Of a stretch of 5,025 nt of DNA, positions 1 through 4,712 are shown piece by piece (position 1 is the first letter of the stretch; each line of letters opens with the position of its first letter). Position numbers and translations under genes: made by a program. The DNA comes from Deltaproteobacteria bacterium (lineage in GTDB: Bacteria; Desulfobacterota; Desulfobacteria; Desulfobacterales; B30-G6), in contig QMMS01000344.1 in assembly GCA_003647375.1 (NCBI GenBank), forward strand, positions 1 through 5,025, given 5' to 3'. A model generated the notes under the pieces. The model was not told the DNA's origin, made no database searches, and was given only the letters and a program-made list of their open reading frames with translations.

Positions 1-132
1 CGCGATGTCACCCCTACGGCAAGGCGGATAACTGCGGCGTCTTGTCGCGGCGTAGCTCGCAGAGCGAAGACGGAAGCCGAAGGCGAAGACGGGTATTTTA
101 ATGGGACCACGGGTTTACCCGTGGGGTTCCAT
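1..132. repeat. GC-rich intergenic repeat block with imperfect hairpin
   Basis: This stretch shows no convincing reading frame and is clearly more GC-rich than the AT-rich DNA that follows it. The unit GCGAAGACGG occurs twice, at about 64-73 and 83-92. The longer form GCGAAGACGGGT at 83-94 reappears in inverse orientation near 3226-3237, inside another intergenic element, so it belongs to a dispersed repeat family. Positions 101-132 form an imperfect hairpin: CCACGGG (107-113), loop TTTA, CCCGTGG (118-124), with outer ATGG/CCAT pairing. There is no T-tract after it, so I do not call a terminator. What lies left of position 1 is unknown, and the block could be the tail of a larger repeat. Confidence 0.5.
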
Positions 133-160
133 GCTCTTAGCTTAAAATATATTTATTTTA

Positions 161-238
161 GACAGGATTAACAGGATCGACATGATATTTTTCAAACTAT
201 CCTGAAGATAGTTTGAAACCAACTATCGCCTTCGGCGA
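161..238. repeat. ACAGGAT repeat followed by two perfect hairpins
   Basis: Positions 161-177 read GACAGGATTAACAGGAT, a tandem of the ACAGGAT unit that recurs near 1025, 1044 and 1161, and in reverse near 3486. It is followed by a perfect 11-bp hairpin, TTCAAACTATC (191-201), loop CTGAA, GATAGTTTGAA (207-217). A second small hairpin is TCGCC (226-230), loop TTC, GGCGA (234-238). The pair lies just past the 3' end of the minus-strand toxin gene and could protect or end its transcript. Neither stem is followed by a U-run on the minus strand, so intrinsic termination is not supported. Confidence 0.55.
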
Positions 239-280
239 ATTGTACCTATTATATTACATTAACAATCAGGTGGATATATA

Positions 281-727
281 TCATTCAGATTTTTTGCGGC
301 TTATGGATGAGGTGCTATCGATAAATTGTGAAGGAGTGAGCATATGGATATCTTGATAAACCTTGAGTGAGAGCAAATGTATATCACCTGACACAATAAC
401 TTTTGCATTTCCAGCCAAAGCGCATCGGATAAATTTGTCGTCGGACGGATCCTTCTGCACGATGACCTGACCGGTATAGGTTTTAACGACATGAAAATAG
501 GGCAGCAGTTGCTGATAAACCAGGTATCTAATTTCTTTTTCGGTTAATTCGAACTTTGGATAGGCGAGAACCCTGACGTATTCGTCAATGATTTCTCTGG
601 AAACAATCGGCTCGACTCTACCGTTTTCCCACAAAGGGATCAGTTCTCCGGGCTTCCCACCAAACAATAATGCCGAGACGATTACGTTTGTATCAATTAC
701 GACCTTTCTCATCTCTAAAGTGATCAT
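281..727 (-). CDS. PIN-domain ribonuclease toxin of a type II toxin-antitoxin system
   Basis: The product is a 148-residue single-domain protein of the PIN family that COG1569 groups as putative toxin-antitoxin toxin components. Such toxins are metal-dependent endoribonucleases that act on cellular RNA in the cytoplasm; here that activity is inferred. The expected acidic site is visible: D12 in the N-terminal IDTNV strand, E49 in IIDEYVRV, D96/D97 in DPSDDKFIRCA, and D115 in VSGDIHLL. The order and spacing match an intact PIN fold of normal length. The first ATG (725-727) overlaps the antitoxin stop as ATGA, which implies translational coupling. A second in-frame ATG at 710-712 (residue 6) has a purine-rich GAG just before it and gives the more usual MRKVVIDTN start, so the true start may be there. 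It lies immediately downstream of its antitoxin. RNA specificity cannot be told from sequence. Confidence 0.9.
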   Translation of the reverse strand: MITLEMRKVVIDTNVIVSALLFGGKPGELIPLWENGRVEPIVSREIIDEYVRVLAYPKFELTEKEIRYLVYQQLLPYFHVVKTYTGQVIVQKDPSDDKFIRCALAGNAKVIVSGDIHLLSLKVYQDIHMLTPSQFIDSTSSISRKKSE

Positions 728-951
728 TTATTGCGTGCCCACTGAATTGCTTCCGCTACGGCATTTTTTTCGAGACTTAGTTTTTTAATTTTAGACCTAA
801 TCTGATCTAAATCAGTATCATAAAGCAGAATTGGTTTCATCACGACCACACCATCAGCAAGTTCGACATCAAAGTGTTGAATATCGGGTAGTTGGTCGAT
901 GATTTTTTTGGGGATCGTAATTTGATTTTTGGAGGTTAATTTTGCCAACAT
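724..951 (-). CDS. AbrB/MazE/SpoVT-family antitoxin
   Basis: The product is a 75-residue protein whose first 40 residues match the swapped-hairpin SpoVT-AbrB DNA-binding fold. The hallmark is AKLTSKNQITIPKKI (residues 3-17), followed by the second strand pair HFDVELADGVVVMKPI. Residues 45-75 are charged and probably helical (DLDQIRSKIKKL to AIQWARNK); in this class that tail usually binds and neutralises the toxin. It is the first gene of a two-gene operon and overlaps the PIN gene by four bases. The start is well supported: AAGGAG (960-965) lies eight bases upstream of the ATG at 949-951. Tandem palindromes overlapping that site suggest that the antitoxin, alone or with the toxin, represses its own operon. 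The function is inferred from family and gene order. Confidence 0.9.
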   Translation of the reverse strand: MLAKLTSKNQITIPKKIIDQLPDIQHFDVELADGVVVMKPILLYDTDLDQIRSKIKKLSLEKNAVAEAIQWARNK

Positions 952-960
952 TTTCTTGTC

Positions 961-989
961 TCCTTACAGTAAGATATCCTTACTGTAAG
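961..989 (-). promoter_or_regulatory. Tandem-palindrome operator over the toxin-antitoxin ribosome-binding site
   Basis: CTTACAGTAAG (963-973) and CTTACTGTAAG (979-989) are each perfect 11-base palindromes around a central base. They are also reverse complements of each other, and the 13-base units starting with TC repeat in direct orientation with a 16-bp period. The proximal copy overlaps the AAGGAG ribosome-binding site of the antitoxin. AbrB/MazE antitoxins are dimeric DNA-binding proteins that typically bind such symmetric sites, so autoregulation is the natural reading. The 16-bp period is not a whole number of helical turns, so the two sites may not be equivalent on the helix face. Confidence 0.65.
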
Positions 990-992
990 CTA

Positions 993-1010
993 ATTATAGA
1001 TATGTGTCAA
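993..1010 (-). promoter_or_regulatory. Probable promoter of the toxin-antitoxin operon
   Basis: On the minus strand a perfect TATAAT lies at 993-998, and a perfect TTGACA at 1005-1010. They are only six bases apart, too close to serve as -10 and -35 of one promoter. Either TATAAT is used with a weak upstream -35, or TTGACA works with a poor TACAGT at 982-987 that sits 17 bp downstream inside the operator. Both readings place transcription initiation at or near the palindromes, consistent with repression by the antitoxin. Confidence 0.45.
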
Positions 1011-1024
1011 TTTGTAATTGAGGA

Positions 1025-1199
1025 ACAGGATGATTTAATGTAGACAGGATGTTCAGGATAGATTTTTTTTAGCCACAGACACACACAGACAATCACAGAT
1101 AATTTTATTGACAGGCTAACCCAGTACGATTTTCCGAACCTACCGGGCAGGCAGGATGTTACAGGATTATTTTTACGCTTTCTTGACGGAAGCGTAAAA
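1025..1199. repeat. ACAGGAT and CACAGA interspersed repeats with hairpin
   Basis: This part of the 741-bp gene-free stretch between the antitoxin and the dehydrogenase is repeat DNA. ACAGGAT-type units occur at 1025-1031, 1044-1050 and 1161-1167, with degenerate copies at 1053 and 1151. Positions 1073-1099 are a CACAGA run (CCACAGACACACACAGAC, then AATCACAGA). A hairpin at 1171-1199 has arms TTTTACGCTTTC and GGAAGCGTAAAA around a TTGAC loop, a 12-bp stem with one G-T pair. The CACAGA run resembles the left end of the element at 4713-4911, but I find no matching inverted TCTGTG end here, so this may be a half element. An open frame across it on the minus strand is a by-product of the repeats. 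Confidence 0.55.
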
Positions 1200-1291
1200 T
1201 ACAATCGCTTGCGGCGAAATACAAACCTATCTTTCACCTGAATTGACTTGTAAACTACAAGCCCAGGCGCAATAGGGATAGCGGGAGAGGT

Positions 1292-1466
1292 TCAGTCGGG
1301 ACCCCTAAGATATTCCCGTACCTGGTTGTCGCGTCGGGAGTTTATTTTGCAATTCTGAGCGATGGACGTAGGCTATATCTTTTAACCGTCTTAGATGAGG
1401 GTCTTGATCAAAGAAAAAATCAGAACGCTCCCAGTGCAAATTATGAGGAAAAAAGCGCTCGTTCAT
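1292..1466 (-). pseudogene. Relic of the N-terminus of an AAA-type ATP-binding protein
   Basis: From the ATG at 1464-1466 the minus strand encodes about 53 residues beginning MNERFFPHNLHWERSDFFF, followed by DQDPHLRRLKDIAYVHRSEL and a LPTRQPG segment. I recognise this as the N-terminus of a family of AAA ATPases (the COG1373 type) that normally continues PGIY-x-L-x-GGRQ or RGPRQ into the Walker A motif, and is several hundred residues long. Here the frame stops at TAG (1305-1307). In the neighbouring frame, codons at 1298-1309 read LRGP, the segment expected just before Walker A, and then stop again at 1292-1294. So there is at least one frameshift, and the GKT and everything after it are missing. 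The upstream ATG at 1497-1499 only extends the frame through a palindrome and is unlikely to be the original start. The family assignment is from memory of the pattern, not a search. Confidence 0.55.
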
Positions 1467-1473
1467 TTTATTC

Positions 1474-1507
1474 AATGCCCATTGATTAAATTTAATCAAT
1501 GGGCATT
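1474..1507. repeat. Perfect 34-bp palindrome
   Basis: Positions 1474-1490 (AATGCCCATTGATTAAA) are followed without spacer by their exact reverse complement (1491-1507). The centre is AAATTT. A T4 and A7 tract follows on the right. It lies seven bases upstream of the start of the ATPase relic on the minus strand, so it may have been that gene's operator. It could also act as a terminator or cruciform, or be a repeat end. A 34-bp perfect palindrome is well beyond chance in a window of this size. Confidence 0.75.
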
Positions 1508-1531
1508 TTAAAAAAATAACAAGGTCAAGTA

Positions 1532-1572
1532 AAAAAAGAATATCCTTGCAGCTTGCAAGGATATTCTTTTTT
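1532..1572. terminator. Bidirectional intrinsic terminator hairpin
   Basis: Arms at 1532-1550 and 1554-1572 form a perfect 19-bp stem around a GCT loop. The stem core is GAATATCCTTGCA and its complement, flanked by A6 on the left and T6 on the right. This gives a stem plus U-tract in both directions, the classic bidirectional rho-independent form. On the plus strand it ends about 120 bp before the dehydrogenase start and would insulate that gene from upstream read-through. On the minus strand it would stop antisense transcription from the dehydrogenase side. No intact gene on either side uses it obviously, though it could once have served a gene lost with the ATPase relic. Confidence 0.75.
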
Positions 1573-1579
1573 AGAGCTA

Positions 1580-1608
1580 TTGCCTGTTTAATTTCAAGAT
1601 GATAAAAG
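1580..1608 (+). promoter_or_regulatory. Weak candidate promoter for the dehydrogenase gene
   Basis: TTGCCT (1580-1585) and TAAAAG (1603-1608) are separated by 17 bases, and each matches four of six consensus positions. This is the best spaced pair I see between the terminator hairpin and the start codon at 1693. It would give a leader of roughly 75-80 bases. The match is weak, and other AT-rich hexamers nearby could serve. Confidence 0.25.
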
Positions 1609-1692
1609 AGATTATGTGTTCAACGAACTTAATAAACCCAGAAAATTCAACGCTTCCCAGCATGAGAAATTAAACTTTTAGGATTGGAATCC

Positions 1693-3033
1693 ATGAACCC
1701 AGATAATTCAAAATTAAACATTCAAAATTTAAAATTAGAGGGTTGCCCCAGCAACCCGACTGTCGCTGTGATCGGCCTCGGCTATGTGGGGCTTCCGCTG
1801 GCGGTAACTTTCGGTAAAATATTGACCACCATCGGGTTTGACCTGAATGAAACCAAAATATCTCAGCTACGTAAACAGGTGGATGTTACCGGTGAGGTGT
1901 CTCAGGAAGGGTTCACATCAGCGCAGCATTTGACTGTGACTGCGGATCCAACCGCGATCGAAAGCGCAGATTTCATTATCGTGGCCGTACCCACACCCAT
2001 CGATGCAGCACGGCAGCCCGACCTCAGCCCCTTGACGTCCGCTTCCAGCATTGTGGGAAATCACATGAAAAAGGGTGCAGTAGTGATTTTTGAATCCACG
2101 GTTTATCCGGGTGCTACCGAGGAAGTCTGTGTTCCAATTCTCGAAAACGAATCGGGTTTTTCCTGGAAAAAAGATTTTCACGTGGGATATTCCCCGGAAC
2201 GAATTAATCCGGGCGACAAGGAGCACACCTTGACCAAAATCACGAAGGTGGTTTCCGGGGATGATCCCGAGACCCTGGATGCTGTGGCGGCTCTCTACGA
2301 ATCCATTGTTACAGCGGGGGTTCATCGCACGGGCAGTATAAAAGAAGCCGAGGCTGCCAAGGTGATTGAGAATATCCAGCGTGACATCAACATAGCCCTG
2401 ATCAACGAACTATCCATCATTTTCGACAAGCTGAATATAGACACGGTTAACGTACTGGAGGCAGCCGGCTCCAAGTGGAATTTTTTGCGATTCAGCCCGG
2501 GTCTGGTGGGCGGGCACTGTATAGGCGTGGACCCATATTATCTGACCCACAAGGCTGAACTCGTGGGGTATCACCCGGAAATCATCCTGGCAGGACGCCG
2601 CATCAACGACAACATGGGCAAGTTCATTGCAGAAAAGACGGTCAAAATGATGATTTCGGCCGGATCCCATATCAAGGAAAGCAGGATAGGGGTGCTGGGG
2701 CTGACCTTCAAGGAAAATTGCCCAGACTTGAGAAATTCGCGGGTGCCGGATATTGTAACGGAACTGGCAGCATACGGCATTGAGGTCCTGGTGCACGACC
2801 CTGCTGCCGATCCAGACGAGGCCAGAGCGTTTTATGGGGTCGATCTGGTATCGTTTGAAGAATTGAAAGATCTGGATGCACTGGTGGTGGCTGTGGCGCA
2901 TTCGTATTATGGCGAGCAGCCACTGGATAAGATTGTGGAAAAACTGATTCCGGGTGGGTGTTTGATCGATGTGAAGTCCATGTTTGATCCAGAAGCGGTT
3001 GAAGCGTTTGATGTGAGGTTTTGGCGACTATGA
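1693..3033 (+). CDS. tviB: UDP-N-acetylhexosamine 6-dehydrogenase, TviB/WbpO type
   Basis: The 446-residue enzyme belongs to the UDP-glucose/GDP-mannose dehydrogenase superfamily. It should oxidise C6 of UDP-GlcNAc or UDP-GalNAc twice with NAD+, giving the uronate used in capsule, O-antigen or exopolysaccharide assembly; it acts in the cytoplasm. Visible in order: GLGYVG dinucleotide-binding loop (28-33), PTPID, ESTVYPGATEE, SPERINPGD with E169, EAEAAKVIENIQRDINIA with K223 and N227, GGHCIGVDPYYLTH with nucleophile C276, and C-terminal GLTFKENCPDLRNS with K340 and R347. All catalytic residues are present. KVIENIQRD, AGSKWNF and FKENCPDLRNS point to TviB/WbpO rather than WecC or Ugd. ATG 1693 is chosen because AGGA (1680-1683) lies nine bases upstream; TTG 1684 abuts that site. 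Residues 4-15 are encoded by an AT-rich interspersed repeat, so the fold starts only at about residue 23, an unusual extension. No epimerase or glycosyltransferase gene is adjacent. GlcNAc versus GalNAc is not decided. Confidence 0.93.
   Translation: MNPDNSKLNIQNLKLEGCPSNPTVAVIGLGYVGLPLAVTFGKILTTIGFDLNETKISQLRKQVDVTGEVSQEGFTSAQHLTVTADPTAIESADFIIVAVPTPIDAARQPDLSPLTSASSIVGNHMKKGAVVIFESTVYPGATEEVCVPILENESGFSWKKDFHVGYSPERINPGDKEHTLTKITKVVSGDDPETLDAVAALYESIVTAGVHRTGSIKEAEAAKVIENIQRDINIALINELSIIFDKLNIDTVNVLEAAGSKWNFLRFSPGLVGGHCIGVDPYYLTHKAELVGYHPEIILAGRRINDNMGKFIAEKTVKMMISAGSHIKESRIGVLGLTFKENCPDLRNSRVPDIVTELAAYGIEVLVHDPAADPDEARAFYGVDLVSFEELKDLDALVVAVAHSYYGEQPLDKIVEKLIPGGCLIDVKSMFDPEAVEAFDVRFWRL
1703..1737 (+). 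repeat. AT-rich interspersed repeat inside the start of the dehydrogenase gene
   Basis: This run of AATTCAAAATTAAA-type sequence has no G at all and lies within the coding sequence, encoding D-N-S-K-L-N-I-Q-N-L-K-L in frame. Its first 15 bases, ATAATTCAAAATTAA (1703-1717), are exactly the reverse complement of 4633-4647, in the spacer after the flavoprotein gene. The rest is similar to the reverse complement of 3047-3076. It is therefore a copy of a dispersed repeat in the opposite orientation to the two spacer copies. Confidence 0.6.
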
Positions 3034-3171
3034 TTAAAAGCAATTTTGAGTTTTGAATTTTAAGTTTTAAATTATTTAGCTGATAGGAGACGGCAAGCTG
3101 CCGCCAGCTGATAGCTCATAGGAGATAGGGTGTGGCTGGCTTCTGATTTTTGGCTGATAAAAAAAACTTTA
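3034..3171. repeat. AT-rich and GATAGG repeat modules after the dehydrogenase gene
   Basis: No gene is seen here. Positions 3047-3077 are an AT-rich module (AATTTTGAGTTTTGAATTTT, then AAGTTTTAAATTATT). Positions 3078-3128 hold AGCTGATAG twice (3078-3086 and 3106-3114) with TAGGAGA repeated, around a small hairpin CGGCA-AGC-TGCCG (3091-3103). The hairpin has no following T-run, so I do not call it the terminator of the upstream gene. TGGCTG occurs twice at 3133-3156. The order AT-rich, GATAGG, CACAGA-bounded element is repeated in the spacer after 4596. Confidence 0.55.
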
Positions 3172-3482
3172 TTCACCACAGAGGCAATGAGAGCACAGAG
3201 AAGAAACTTTATATCGATCGGGAGACCCGTCTTCGCTAAAGCTTCGCCGAGGCAGGTACCGATCGATATAAAACCTCATGCCACTTTGTGGCAAAAAAAG
3301 TACCATTGTTGCTTATCTTACAATCTGACACGCCATATTTATTTCATTTTTTTAAGTGGGTATAATAAAGAGTTGCAATACAAATAAAAGATAATGATTC
3401 CCGAAGGGATGAGTGGGTATCTTTAATCGGTACCTCCCGATTGAAGATACCCACTCTGTGTTCTCTGTGTCTCTGTGGTGAA
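3172..3482. repeat. 311-bp intergenic element with inverted TTCACCACAGAG ends
   Basis: The ends TTCACCACAGAG (3172-3183) and CTCTGTGGTGAA (3471-3482) are exact 12-bp inverted copies, and further CACAGAG units lie just inside both. Inside the left end is a 14-bp stem (TTTATATCGATCGG at 3208-3221, complement at 3259-3272) enclosing a GC-rich insert. Inside the right end is a 20-bp stem (3411-3430 and 3437-3456, one G-T pair) with a six-base TACCTC loop. Between them are small hairpins TGCCAC-TTT-GTGGCA (3279-3293) and TCCC-GAA-GGGA (3399-3409). There is no plausible protein. The element resembles a non-autonomous miniature mobile element or a complex of REP-like palindromes; target duplications are not evident. 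Confidence 0.6.
3361..3366 (+). promoter_or_regulatory. Isolated TATAAT box inside the intergenic element
   Basis: A perfect TATAAT at 3361-3366 follows AAGTGGG and lies 156 bp upstream of the flavoprotein start. No good -35 hexamer is found 16-18 bp upstream (TTTATT is the best placed), and the TG of an extended -10 is one base out of register. It is the only box-like sequence I would offer as a promoter for the downstream gene. If used, the transcript would begin inside the element and carry the 20-bp stem in its leader. Confidence 0.25.
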
Positions 3483-3522
3483 AAATCCTGTTAATTATGT
3501 CAAATAAATAGGGGGTTCAGAA

Positions 3523-4596
3523 ATGAAAGTTCTTGCGCTCAATTCAAGCCCGCGGGGTGGGGGACAGAGCAAGACGGAATGGATGCTCGATCATTTGGTA
3601 GAGGGCATGAAATCTGCCGGAGCAGAGGTGGAAAAGATCGACCTGCGCAAAAAGAAGATCAACTATTGCATTGGTTGCTTTACCTGCTGGTCCAAGACAC
3701 CAGGCCAATGCGTCCATAAAGACGACATGAGCGCAGAACTTTTTCCCAAATTTATCGCGGCTGACCTGGTGATCTATGCAACGCCCTTGTACCATTTTAC
3801 GGTTAATGCCCAGATCAAAGCGTTTATTGAACGGACACTTCCCATTCTCGAGCCTTTTGTGATCAAAAAAGAAGATGGCCGCTCGAGTCATCCCCTTCGA
3901 CACGAACCTCCGGATGCGGTCTGGTTGTCGGTGGCGGGTTTTCCGGAGTTATCGGTTTTCGATCAGTTGTCCCATTATGTCAAATTTATGTACAAGGACA
4001 GACTCCTTGCAGAGATCTATCGGCCGGCTGCCGAGACTATGATGAGTACCGGCAAGGAAGTTGTCAGAAACCGCGTTGCTGAGGCTGTTCAGAAAGCAGG
4101 TCGTGAATTAGTGGAAAATAAATCTGTTGGTGCGGAGACCTTGGCAAAAATTCACCAGCCTATTTCCGAAAAATCTGAATCGTTCAAGGGACTGGCGAAC
4201 CTTTACTGGAAGACCTGTATTGCAGAGGAGGTCACTCCCAAGGAGTTCGAGAAAAAGAGTATGATCCCGCGACCCGATTCCCTGGAGAGTTTCATGGCTA
4301 TTATCAGGCTGGGATTCAACCCGGAAGGGGCAGGGCAAATACAGGCTATCATGCAGTTTTGTTTCAGCGGTTCTGTAGAAGGAAATTGCTATTTAACGAT
4401 TGATAACGGGTTGATAGCGGCAGAAGAGGGCAAAAATCAAAATCCGACCGTCACTATCCAAGCACCATTTGACCTGTGGATGGACATCATGACCGGCAAG
4501 GCGGATGGGCAGGAAATGTTCTTTCAGGAGAAGTATACGGTAGAGGGAGATTTCGAGTTGATGCTGAAGATGGGGGAGATGTTTGGAAAGAAATAG
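3523..4596 (+). CDS. Flavodoxin-like FMN reductase fused to an SCP2 sterol-carrier domain
   Basis: The 357-residue protein joins two domains. Residues 1-200 are an NADPH-dependent FMN reductase/flavodoxin fold: MKVLALNSSPRGGGQSKT gives the first strand and FMN phosphate loop, and ADLVIYATPLYHFTVNAQIKAFIER the second flavin loop. Residues 47-69 (NYCIGCFTCWSKTPGQCVHK, then DDM) carry C49, C52, C55 and C63 spaced CX2CX2CX7C, as in iron-sulfur flavoproteins that bind a 4Fe-4S cluster near FMN. Residues 200-255 are a linker. Residues 255-355 match an SCP2 domain, a hydrophobic-ligand pocket, with CFSGSVEGNCYLTIDNGLIA, NPTVTIQAPFDLWMDIMTGK and a helical end EGDFELMLKMGEMF. SCP2 folds bind lipids or acyl-CoA, so redox chemistry on, or a response to, a hydrophobic ligand is an inference. 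There are no membrane segments or signal peptide. The start is set by AGGGGG (3510-3515) seven bases before ATG. It is flanked on both sides by repeat elements and appears monocistronic. Confidence 0.9.
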   Translation: MKVLALNSSPRGGGQSKTEWMLDHLVEGMKSAGAEVEKIDLRKKKINYCIGCFTCWSKTPGQCVHKDDMSAELFPKFIAADLVIYATPLYHFTVNAQIKAFIERTLPILEPFVIKKEDGRSSHPLRHEPPDAVWLSVAGFPELSVFDQLSHYVKFMYKDRLLAEIYRPAAETMMSTGKEVVRNRVAEAVQKAGRELVENKSVGAETLAKIHQPISEKSESFKGLANLYWKTCIAEEVTPKEFEKKSMIPRPDSLESFMAIIRLGFNPEGAGQIQAIMQFCFSGSVEGNCYLTIDNGLIAAEEGKNQNPTVTIQAPFDLWMDIMTGKADGQEMFFQEKYTVEGDFELMLKMGEMFGKK

Positions 4597-4712
4597 GTCA
4601 TTGAAATAAGAGAAATTTTGAGTTTTTAATTCTTAATTTTGAATTATTCACCTGCTATCTGATAGGTAATAGGTGATAGTATGCTGAAAGGTTATCCGGT
4701 TTTTTTATTTTT
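4597..4712. repeat. AT-rich and GATAGG repeat modules after the flavoprotein gene
   Basis: No gene is present. Positions 4614-4648 form an AT-rich module (AATTTTGAGTTTTTAATTCT onward) that parallels the one after the dehydrogenase gene. Positions 4650-4680 hold the GATAGG module with partial dyads: CTATC-TG-ATAG, and CACCT pairing with AGGTG. A T-run at 4700-4706, and again at 4708-4712, follows only the tiny palindrome GGTTATCC (4690-4697), so a terminator for the upstream gene is possible but weak. Confidence 0.5.

Noticed and set aside
588..788. 66-codon plus-strand open frame across the toxin-antitoxin junction
   Set aside because: It is antisense to two well-supported overlapping genes and has no recognisable domain.
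1073..1099. CACAGA run as a CRISPR array
   Set aside because: The units are only 6-10 bases with no constant spacer length or unique spacers, and there are no cas genes.
1007..1237. 76-codon minus-strand open frame
   Set aside because: It is made of the translated hairpin and the CACAGA and ACAGGAT runs (low-complexity VIVCVCLW segment), with no family resemblance.
2410..3043. Several minus-strand open frames of 69-163 codons within the dehydrogenase gene
   Set aside because: They are antisense shadows of a gene with all family motifs; their residues (many H, R, Q, P) are typical of antisense translation.
3279..3299. Hairpin TGCCAC-TTT-GTGGCA followed by an A-run as an intrinsic terminator
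   Set aside because: On the plus strand the stem is followed by A's, not T's. On the minus strand the T-run comes before the stem. Neither orientation gives a stem followed by a U-tract.
3130..3387. 85-codon plus-strand open frame after the dehydrogenase gene
   Set aside because: It has no ribosome-binding site, starts in the GATAGG spacer and runs through the CACAGA end, the 14-bp stem and its GC-rich insert. Its VFAKASPRQ segment is the translation of a dispersed palindromic repeat, not a protein motif.
3172..3482. Intact insertion sequence
   Set aside because: It has inverted ends but no transposase frame and no clear flanking target duplication. At most it is a non-autonomous element.
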